NCBI GenBank assembly: GCA_015654835.1
Contig: JAATGG010000092.1
Span: 1 to 33,536, forward strand
Reading direction: 5' to 3'
Length of the DNA stretch: 33,536 bases
Source: Terriglobales bacterium
GTDB taxonomy: Bacteria > Acidobacteriota > Terriglobia > Terriglobales > Acidobacteriaceae
Below the pieces are notes generated by a model. That model did not search any database, was not told where the DNA came from, and worked only from the letters and a program-made list of their open reading frames with translations. A program made the translations under genes and the position numbers. Positions 7,587-14,610 of this stretch are shown piece by piece (positions within the stretch are counted from its first letter, which is position 1; the number at the start of each line of letters is the position of its first letter).

Positions 7587-10169
7587 TTAAGAGCATTCGA
7601 GCGTGGCAGGAATGCTCGTGTCCTCAAATATCAGGTTCCGCTTCCCCTTGTACTGGAAGAGGAATACCCGCTTCAAGCCTTCCGGTCCGTCAGGATTGGC
7701 GATCCGCTCTGCGAGAAACGCGCGTTGCTGATCGTCAAACCAGACATACCCGTTGATGGTCTTCGGTAGCCGAACCCTCACTCGCTGTCCGCCGGTTGCC
7801 TCCGCAAAGGCATTGACGATTTCCTGCGGGAAGGATTGGAAGAGAACCGCTCCGGAGCCTGTGCCGTTCGTGACGATGGTGTTCATCGCCTGCGCCCATG
7901 CCCTACGATTCTCCTGCTTGCCCTGCGCCCAGTAGTGCACAAACAGGTGGAGCGAGCTGAATTGATCGCGCGCTTCCTGTTCATGTTCCCAGAGTGCAGA
8001 TTGTGCCTTATTGCGCGCAAGCACTGCCGACCTGCGTTGTTCCTTGTCCTCGCACTTGCGCATTGCATCCCACAGCGCCTGTGCGTTTGCGAGTTGGAGT
8101 TTGACCTCCTCCTCACGCTCGACAATCCGGCTGGCGACATCGGCGTAGATCGAGTTGACCAGTTGGCATTCCTCGAACATTCCCTTGGTGACGGTCTCGC
8201 CAGAGAAGAGTCCGCGGAAGTCCTCGATCGACATCCGACCTTCTAAGCCAGTGCCGGATTCATTGGGCAGAAAGCCAAGCTCTTTGCGCAACACATTGTA
8301 GAGCCTGCCTACTTTGTCGGTGTCCGCTACATCCAGATGAGCCGGCAGATCCGACACTCTGCGCTCGCGTTTGTACTTGAGCCAAGGCGCCGAAGCTACC
8401 TCCTTACGGATTTCAATGATCACCGATTCGTCGATCTCAACCCGGTGTTTGAGCGAGTCGAGAGCGTTCTGCAGTTGTTCGACGAGCTTGTATGCCAGGT
8501 CCGGTCGTCCAGCAGCCAAGCACGAGGTCTTCAGATCGGTGATAGAGCCGATCCTATTCCCGCGCGCCTTCATGGCAACCAGGCAGACGTTCCACCAGGG
8601 AGACTTCGCCTTTGTAAGCTTGGTCTTCTGTTGGCGAAACTGCTCTCCGTATGCAATCCGTCCCGCAACAAAGCGCGGAAACTGATCGGATGGCATGATG
8701 CAGACAGTGTCGAAGTCGAAGTCGCCGCCATTCCGTTTCGCCGTCTCCGAGTGAAGGATGTAGGTTCCCTCCATGCGAAGTTGGCGTTCGAGGATGTTGG
8801 CAATCTCGGACTCTTCAAGGTCCGCACCCAGCGTACGTTTGAGCGATGAAACAAGTTCGTCGTTGGTGAGATGGCGGATGGGAAGCAAATCCTCCTGCAT
8901 CCGAATGGGATACCGGATGCAAAGTCCCTGTTCCGCCGTTAACGACGTGATGGATGTGTCCAACGGTATCCAGTCCGAGGCCGAGAGAATCTTTCCCCGG
9001 TGCTCGATCAGGACGCCGTCATCCGCCAGAGCGAATGCCGGCAGCCGGAAACCTCCACCTGTGCAGATGCGAAATGCCCATCGGGCCAGCTTGCGGTTGA
9101 TCTGGTTCGACACGTAGGGGAACTTGATGCTGGTTCCGCTGCGATCGGCCAGAAGCACCGCTTCAGCCGGTTCCCACTCTTCGGAAACGTGACTTACGCC
9201 ACTCTCCAACGATTCAGGATCAAAGCTCGAATCCTCATCTTCAAATGCGGCAACATCGGACGATTTGCCCAGGAGTTCAAGCAAAGCATCGTAATCGCCC
9301 TCATCCCAAGCCTTTCTCACCTTGCGAATCTGCTCAATGGCCCGAGGCATGATCTCAAGTTGAAGGCTGTCTTCCGAAGCGTGCTCGACCAGCGTATAAC
9401 TCGATCCAAACTCCAATACCCGGGAGATTTCCTTGATCCCGAGAACCGCTGGACCCGTATACAACCGGCCCGATGTGCCCAGCTGTGGAAGGAAGCGAAG
9501 GCCTCCTTTCAATGCCGGTTTCGTGGCGCTGTCGGGCAGAATGAGATCGACCCCAAGCCTGTCGGCCACGCGGTCGCTCATCGCCTTGAGTGCGCCTTTT
9601 GCCTGCTTCGGTTCATGCGCATCGAACGCCAGCCGAAACTGGCAGAACCTGTTGGTGCCGATCTTGAGCTTGCGGTAGACGGACTCCCGAACCCATCCAC
9701 GGCAGTCGTTGGTGCCAAGAGCGTGCTCCTGGACAACGGCGACGCGGAAGTTTGGTTCGTCCACCATCAGCCTGCAGTCGGAGACGAGAATGGCAAAGTA
9801 CACCATCGCCGCCTCGGGCCAATGCTGAAAGCGCTCAGCAATCTGTTTGGAGTGCGCGAGATCGACAAAGTAGAACTTGCCATCCTTCGCCGAGTTGCTC
9901 GCGCCCACCAAACGATATTCGACCCCGCCGTAAACTAGCTTGGCCATGCGGTTTTCGACCACTGACTGCTCATACGGCGTCAACTCATGCGGCACGCTGA
10001 CGCGCGCTACCTGGATGCCTGGATAGATCTCGGCAAGCAATTTGCCTTCGAGCGTATCCTTCCGGCCCAGTTGGCTAGGCTTGCGGGTCACTTCTCCGGA
10101 CGCATCGATGCTCAGCTCAAGAATGAGCCGTTGATCGATGGCCGTTTTCTGTGTCCTCGTCGCTGTCAT
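7587..10169 (-). CDS. Putative single-chain two-barrel RNA polymerase (YonO / eukaryotic RdRP-like)
   Basis: The 860-residue protein carries the signature order of double-psi beta-barrel (two-barrel) RNA polymerases. First barrel: NDCRGWV (154-160), CQFRLAF (176-182), then QAKGALK with K191 and SATKPAL with K217, matching the DG-x-G, Q-x-R, KG and later Lys positions of RdRP/YonO enzymes. Second barrel: R-x-P at 419-421, then NGGDFDFDTV (480-489) with D483, D485 and D487 as the metal-binding DxDxD, equivalent to DbDGD. Downstream, NRIGSITD (538-545) and NALDSLKH (568-575) match the conserved G-x-I and A-x-D-x-x-K helices. The usual Gly of DFDGD is Phe here. ATG 10169 has GAGGAGAAA. It lies between VirB8- and VirB9-like genes, so it is co-expressed with the channel. 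Template type is unknown; the protein could also be catalytically altered. Confidence 0.75.
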   Translation of the reverse strand: MTATRTQKTAIDQRLILELSIDASGEVTRKPSQLGRKDTLEGKLLAEIYPGIQVARVSVPHELTPYEQSVVENRMAKLVYGGVEYRLVGASNSAKDGKFYFVDLAHSKQIAERFQHWPEAAMVYFAILVSDCRLMVDEPNFRVAVVQEHALGTNDCRGWVRESVYRKLKIGTNRFCQFRLAFDAHEPKQAKGALKAMSDRVADRLGVDLILPDSATKPALKGGLRFLPQLGTSGRLYTGPAVLGIKEISRVLEFGSSYTLVEHASEDSLQLEIMPRAIEQIRKVRKAWDEGDYDALLELLGKSSDVAAFEDEDSSFDPESLESGVSHVSEEWEPAEAVLLADRSGTSIKFPYVSNQINRKLARWAFRICTGGGFRLPAFALADDGVLIEHRGKILSASDWIPLDTSITSLTAEQGLCIRYPIRMQEDLLPIRHLTNDELVSSLKRTLGADLEESEIANILERQLRMEGTYILHSETAKRNGGDFDFDTVCIMPSDQFPRFVAGRIAYGEQFRQQKTKLTKAKSPWWNVCLVAMKARGNRIGSITDLKTSCLAAGRPDLAYKLVEQLQNALDSLKHRVEIDESVIIEIRKEVASAPWLKYKRERRVSDLPAHLDVADTDKVGRLYNVLRKELGFLPNESGTGLEGRMSIEDFRGLFSGETVTKGMFEECQLVNSIYADVASRIVEREEEVKLQLANAQALWDAMRKCEDKEQRRSAVLARNKAQSALWEHEQEARDQFSSLHLFVHYWAQGKQENRRAWAQAMNTIVTNGTGSGAVLFQSFPQEIVNAFAEATGGQRVRVRLPKTINGYVWFDDQQRAFLAERIANPDGPEGLKRVFLFQYKGKRNLIFEDTSIPATLECS

Positions 10170-10406
10170 TTTCTCCTCACTTGTCTGGCGCTTCGAGACG
10201 AAGTGACTAGAGATCTGCCGATCCCGGTCATGAATCTCTTCGCCTGGCCGCCCGCGTTAGGGGTGGGTGATGATCCAACCAGGTTCGAGATTTCAAACCG
10301 GGTCAGCGGAATTCCTCATCGCGCGTGCGATAAGGCGTCAAAGGAGGATGACAATAGCCGTATTTCAGGTTTGTATCCTCTTTGATTCCGTTGACCTATG
10401 GCCCTG

Positions 10407-10706
10407 CTATTTGCGCACGAGCCGTTTCACCAATGTCGGAGAGCCGCCCTGGATCTCCGCCTCCGCCTTGTAGACCACGACGGCGTAGAGCAAACCGCTC
10501 TTTGTTTGAAATGCCTTGATCAGAGCCTCGCCTTCATTTGCAGCCTCGGCACCAAGCTCTGGCTTATCGGGCGACGATCCATCCTTGGCCAGAAAGTATC
10601 GGGCTTGTTGATCTTCCTCGTGACCACGCCTGCGTCTATGTTTCGGCTCAGTAGCCGGCGTCGGCAATTGCTCGTTTCGGGGTACGCTCACTGTTGCTGT
10701 CGCCAT
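10407..10706 (-). CDS. Hypothetical protein, 99 aa
   Basis: The start ATG at 10706 shares one base with the TGA of the VirB8-like gene and has GGAGG a few bases upstream; the longer frame to 10820 is a shadow of that gene. The N-terminal half is disordered-looking and very basic (KHRRRRGHEEDQQ near residues 22-34). The C-terminal half contains a beta-like segment (LLYAVVVYKAEAEI). There is no signal or membrane segment. It is separated by 237 bases from the polymerase gene start. It might bind nucleic acid, but no family is recognised. Confidence 0.55.
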   Translation of the reverse strand: MATATVSVPRNEQLPTPATEPKHRRRRGHEEDQQARYFLAKDGSSPDKPELGAEAANEGEALIKAFQTKSGLLYAVVVYKAEAEIQGGSPTLVKRLVRK

Positions 10707-11449
10707 CACTGGCCTCCTTGATTTGCTGCGGTCTCGTTGCCGCTTACGGTGTCTGGCGCATTCAGGATCTGATTGCGACGTTCGCCATCGATGGGTCGCT
10801 CGCTGTACTCGGCAATCCATAATCCATCTGGATTCGCATCCGATCTTTTGTCCGCAATTACCCGGATGCGATATTCATTCACAAAGTGATCGGTGACCTC
10901 ATTTCCATTCGAGAGATGATGAACGTCCTTGATCCCGTAGACCAGATAGGTGAGCGGTTCTCCCGATACGGCGTCGAGTTCGCGCAGATGAAAGGCTGAT
11001 TGAATCTGTCCATCATCGATCTTGCCGCGTGTATTGTCGTCGGTCATCGCCTTCAACGTGTATCCACGCAAGTTGCGGGTCATCATGTTGAGGCTTGCCG
11101 ACCAGTGATCGTCTACATCGGACGGCGAGTAATTGAGATAGCTCGTCAGGAATCGTTTGACAAAGGCCTCGTCGAGAAACTGGTCCGTGCCAGCTGTGGC
11201 GAGATCAGCCACCCCGCCTTTGGCTGGCCTACCCACAATCGAGGCGTCGCCATTTAGGCCGATGCGAATCACGGTTGGCGGTTGCATGCGCGCAAAGACA
11301 GCGATGCCGATTGCAGCCAATGCGATGGGGATCGTTAGAAACGCCAGCAACCAAGCGCGATTCGCATTCGCTCGCAGCGCACCATCCACTTCGTAATACT
11401 TGGGCCTTACAATGGCGGCCTCGCCTGAAGCATCCGCATTCGTCTTCAT
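10706..11449 (-). CDS. VirB8/TrbF-like T4SS inner-membrane protein
   Basis: ATG 11449 follows AGGAGG at good spacing. The 247-residue protein has a short cytoplasmic N-terminus, one transmembrane helix (about 33-53, WLLAFLTIPIALAAIGIAVF) and a periplasmic domain of about 180 residues, whose length and alpha/beta pattern fit the NTF2-like fold of VirB8/TrbF/TraE proteins. VirB8 is a bitopic scaffold of the inner-membrane complex. It stands between VirB6-like and the 99-aa gene, as expected for virB order. Assignment rests on topology, size and position, since sequence conservation of VirB8 is low. Confidence 0.65.
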   Translation of the reverse strand: MKTNADASGEAAIVRPKYYEVDGALRANANRAWLLAFLTIPIALAAIGIAVFARMQPPTVIRIGLNGDASIVGRPAKGGVADLATAGTDQFLDEAFVKRFLTSYLNYSPSDVDDHWSASLNMMTRNLRGYTLKAMTDDNTRGKIDDGQIQSAFHLRELDAVSGEPLTYLVYGIKDVHHLSNGNEVTDHFVNEYRIRVIADKRSDANPDGLWIAEYSERPIDGERRNQILNAPDTVSGNETAANQGGQ

Positions 11450-11459
11450 GAAAAACCTC

Positions 11460-12839
11460 CTATTTCTTCTCTGATGATCGTTTCGTCACATTCGCCAATC
11501 CCTGCGCCGCAATGCGGGCCGCATGATAGGCACCCCATGTTCCGATGTTGTAACGGTGGACGCTCGGTCCACGCCTAGCTGGCGCGGATGTTCTCGAATG
11601 GCCAGTGCCTTCCCGATTGGCTGCACTGGTGGCCTCTGCCGAAGTGGCATCCGGAGTAGTTTCACTCTCGGCCGGACCATCGCTTGAATCCGATCCCATC
11701 ACATCGCTAAATGAACCGCGAATCTGATCGGCGTGGCCGTTGATCGTTGGGCTGTCGACGGTGGAGCCCGATGTAGTCGCTGGCAACATCTGAGGCGGCG
11801 CAGGCTGATTCGATCCTGCCGATGAGCCAGTTAACCGTCCCGCAGATGCCGCAGTACTCGCGGCGCTACTGCCCGCCTCTGCTCCGTGAGAAGCACTGGA
11901 ACCGGCAGCGGCAATTCCAGCGGCAGCACCTTCTCCGGCAGCGATGCCAGCGGTCACAGCCGTAGCCGCTGCGCCCATCAATGCAATGGCAGTTGCCCCA
12001 ACGTCGCCGCTGACGATTCTCTTTGCGATGAACGGAATGACCGCAATTGCCAGCGAGTAGATGATGCTGGCAATTCCGATAAGGAAGGAGCCTTCGAGAT
12101 TTCCCAAACCGCCAAGAAAACTATTCTGGCTGAGCATCTGGCCGACTTGGCCCATTTGTACAGCGCTCAACAAGGCGCCGAATCCTCCGTAAAGGATTGG
12201 CCAAGAATTCCAGATGAAGACATTCTCGATATAGGACTTGGCGATGCGGTTCGTTGCTCCGAGAGGCATAAGAGCGATCACGATTGGACCAAAGATATAG
12301 AGAATGCTGCCGTAAAAGATGTAGAAGAATCCGAAGACGACAATGACAATCGGATAAAGAATGTAGGCAATGATGATCAGAATACCGTCAATTACCCCAG
12401 CAATTGCACCTGTGACTAACCCCCATAGATTTTGAAAACCATTTTGGCTGAACTGGTTGTATATATCGTTCCGCCAGTTATCAAGTACATTTCCTCCAGA
12501 GGCGTTACTGATCCAGTTCCCGGAATTGACGAATCCCTGATTGATCGTTGTGAAGACAGTGCCATAGTTCATTATCACGAGTGCTGTGACAATGTACTTG
12601 ATCAGATTCGTTCCCAACCAGCGCACGTCTCCGCCGTGCAGGGCCGACTGATAGACCTGCCAGAGAAAGCCAACGAGCAGGACGACGTAGGCAACATTCT
12701 GCATCCCGCTTGTGATACTGGTCGAGTCGATCCCGGCTACGGCCTGCGTCAGAAAACGCTCGAACAAATTCAGTTGCGTCGACTGGAAGAACGCAAGCAG
12801 CGTTACGGAGACGTGCGGATTTGGGATTAGAATCGTCAT
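11460..12839 (-). CDS. VirB6/TrbL-like polytopic T4SS membrane protein
   Basis: The 459-residue protein has at least six hydrophobic segments in its first 290 residues (for example around 46-64, 82-100, 145-165, 168-195, 215-235, 250-272), typical of VirB6/TrbL, which forms part of the inner-membrane pore. Residues about 285-400 are Ala/Ser/Gly/Thr-rich and probably disordered, and the C-terminus is basic. The AGG of the ribosome site is inside the stop region of the upstream VirB5-like gene, so translation is coupled. The position between VirB5- and VirB8-like genes supports the call. Confidence 0.75.
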   Translation of the reverse strand: MTILIPNPHVSVTLLAFFQSTQLNLFERFLTQAVAGIDSTSITSGMQNVAYVVLLVGFLWQVYQSALHGGDVRWLGTNLIKYIVTALVIMNYGTVFTTINQGFVNSGNWISNASGGNVLDNWRNDIYNQFSQNGFQNLWGLVTGAIAGVIDGILIIIAYILYPIVIVVFGFFYIFYGSILYIFGPIVIALMPLGATNRIAKSYIENVFIWNSWPILYGGFGALLSAVQMGQVGQMLSQNSFLGGLGNLEGSFLIGIASIIYSLAIAVIPFIAKRIVSGDVGATAIALMGAAATAVTAGIAAGEGAAAGIAAAGSSASHGAEAGSSAASTAASAGRLTGSSAGSNQPAPPQMLPATTSGSTVDSPTINGHADQIRGSFSDVMGSDSSDGPAESETTPDATSAEATSAANREGTGHSRTSAPARRGPSVHRYNIGTWGAYHAARIAAQGLANVTKRSSEKK

Positions 12840-12845
12840 CGCGCA

Positions 12846-13751
12846 TTACCTGTTCGTCAGCGCCCCATTGATGAGGCCGTTGTTGCTCGTGTTGTTTGTG
12901 GTTGCCAGTTTCGCTGCCGCGCTTTGATTGGCGAGATCAATTCCTCGTGTACGCATCAACTCGGCGAGCGCCGCCTGGGTATAGGCGTTAGCACGAACCA
13001 CCCACACATCGGCCTCGGCTTCAAGAATCGGCGCACTGCCGGGTGCCGCTACCGAGATTTGTTGCCCCATCTGATCTGCTTCCTTGAGTTCCGCATCTGC
13101 AAGCGCATCGATCTGTATGGCCCGTTTCATTGCATCCTGAGCCTGAGCGTCGGTCATATCGGTCACTGTTCGCACAGCAGGCGATGCCGTATTCTGCGCC
13201 ATCACGACGCCGTAAACGGATTGGTACTGACCGGAAACGCTGCCCACATTGGTAGCGTTGCGGGAAAGCAACAGGGATTCGAGGTTTCCTGACTTAGGCA
13301 ATGTTGCACTCGCGACGTTCACATGAAACAGATTGCTTACCTGGTTGAACTGGTTCTCGAACTGCATTACGGAGTTTTTGGCCTGGTTGATGGCTGCCAG
13401 GGGATACATCACCTGCTGTTCATACTTTGCGGTCGTCTGTTCGTACTGATTGACAGTCTTCAACGGCCCCGCAATGTAGGTTGTCATCAGCGATTGCATC
13501 TTTTGCAGTGCCGCAAGAATCGCTGCAACGTCGATGCCGAACTGTCCATGCGCTTTCACCGGCAGAATCGTAATCGCAATGAGCAGAACAGCCGCAACCT
13601 TGAGCAGAGTGGACCGATACCAAGGCCGCTCTTCTGTCCTGGCAGTTTCGATTCTGGAACTGAGCGTCACTGCCGCAGATGCTGGATCACGTCGGCGCTG
13701 CCAGAAGAAGGGCTTGCGCACTTTGTTTGTAGATTTCTTTGCCTCTGTCAT
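12846..13751 (-). CDS. VirB5/TrbJ-like T4SS protein (copy 2)
   Basis: The ATG at 13751 has AAGGAG six bases upstream; a GTG one codon earlier is less well spaced. The protein starts with about 47 basic cytoplasmic residues, then one hydrophobic segment (about 48-66) ending near AHGQ, unusual for a plain signal peptide. The mature part is helical and Gln/Asn-rich, with a long coiled section (for example KTVNQYEQTTAKYEQQ), as in VirB5/TrbJ pilus-tip or adhesin proteins. It ends NGLINGALTNR, nearly the same as the end of the adjacent upstream gene (NSLITGALTAR). The two are therefore a tandem duplication that has diverged. Confidence 0.65.
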   Translation of the reverse strand: MTEAKKSTNKVRKPFFWQRRRDPASAAVTLSSRIETARTEERPWYRSTLLKVAAVLLIAITILPVKAHGQFGIDVAAILAALQKMQSLMTTYIAGPLKTVNQYEQTTAKYEQQVMYPLAAINQAKNSVMQFENQFNQVSNLFHVNVASATLPKSGNLESLLLSRNATNVGSVSGQYQSVYGVVMAQNTASPAVRTVTDMTDAQAQDAMKRAIQIDALADAELKEADQMGQQISVAAPGSAPILEAEADVWVVRANAYTQAALAELMRTRGIDLANQSAAAKLATTNNTSNNGLINGALTNR

Positions 13752-13761
13752 CACACTCTCC

Positions 13762-14610
13762 TTAACGCGCGGTGAGCGCTCCGGTAATCAGGCTGTTGAT
13801 TCCGCCTGTGATGGTTGTCCTGCGCTTCAAGAGAGCATTATCGTGCGCAAGACGTCCTGCCTCCTGGCGCAATTCCGCAGCCAGCATCTTCTGCATGTAG
13901 GCCTGGCAACGAAGATTGGCGACCTGCGCTTGCGCAGACAGATAGGGATTGGAGCCAGGTGTAGTGACCGCGGCCTGGTTCTCCATCTGGTTTGCGGCGT
14001 TGAGAATCGTGTCCGCGCCTTGATCGGCGATGAGCGTTGTCTTGAGGTTTTCCTGCCCCAGTGCGTCGTCCATGTCCATCATCAGCCGATCCTGCGGCGC
14101 GGCATTGTTTACCTGCGGAACTATTCCGTAGTTAGCCGAGAAGCTCGCCCCAAGAGCCGGAATCTGCGACGATAGGCGGCTATGCAGAATCGACTCGAAC
14201 TGTTGCGGACCCGCTGTAACCGCGCTCGAATAGCGCGTGCTGAATACCTGGTTCATCTGATTACGGAAACTGGATATCGAATTCGCAACGAATCCACGGG
14301 CCTGATTGAGCGCAGCCAGTGGCCACATGGTTGTCTGGTAGAGTTGCTGAACCTGTTGCGTAATCTGATTGATAGACTTGAGAGAATCGCCAATGTCGCT
14401 CTGAATCGTGCCAAAGAGCTGCCCAAAGACATCGAAGATGCCTGCATGGGCACAAACCGGCGTAAACAGTAGCACGGCGCAAAGGACTGATGCCGCCATT
14501 GCCCACTTCCATCTACGGCGAGGAATTCCACTGGTCGCTCCGGACTCACCCGTGTAGGAGACACCGTTCAACATCAACTCTTCTTCCGGTTTGGGTTCGT
14601 CTTGTTTCAT
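13762..14610 (-). CDS. VirB5/TrbJ-like T4SS protein (copy 1)
   Basis: The ATG at 14610 overlaps the stop of virB4 by four bases. The 282-residue protein has about 30 polar N-terminal residues, a hydrophobic segment (about 35-53) ending CAHAG, then a helical mature region with the pattern SINQITQQVQQLYQTTMWPL followed by AALNQARG. The neighbouring copy has the parallel pattern TVNQYEQ...VMYPLAAINQAKN. Together with the shared C-terminal motif this establishes homology between the two. VirB5 proteins localise to the pilus and help contact the recipient. Its position after virB4 is the normal one. Confidence 0.65.
   Translation of the reverse strand: MKQDEPKPEEELMLNGVSYTGESGATSGIPRRRWKWAMAASVLCAVLLFTPVCAHAGIFDVFGQLFGTIQSDIGDSLKSINQITQQVQQLYQTTMWPLAALNQARGFVANSISSFRNQMNQVFSTRYSSAVTAGPQQFESILHSRLSSQIPALGASFSANYGIVPQVNNAAPQDRLMMDMDDALGQENLKTTLIADQGADTILNAANQMENQAAVTTPGSNPYLSAQAQVANLRCQAYMQKMLAAELRQEAGRLAHDNALLKRRTTITGGINSLITGALTAR

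Noticed and set aside
7520..7627. Longer N-terminus for VirB9-like copy 1
   Set aside because: It would run through the terminator hairpin and destroy the signal peptide; ATG 7519 has its own GAGGAGG.
9000..9938. Plus-strand frame of 312 codons inside the polymerase gene
   Set aside because: Antisense shadow of the 860-aa protein, whose motif order is specific.
10340..10383. AAAGGAGGAT/ATCCTCTTT inverted repeat downstream of the 99-aa gene as terminator
   Set aside because: One base is bulged, the loop is long and there is no T-run on the minus strand, so a terminator cannot be supported.
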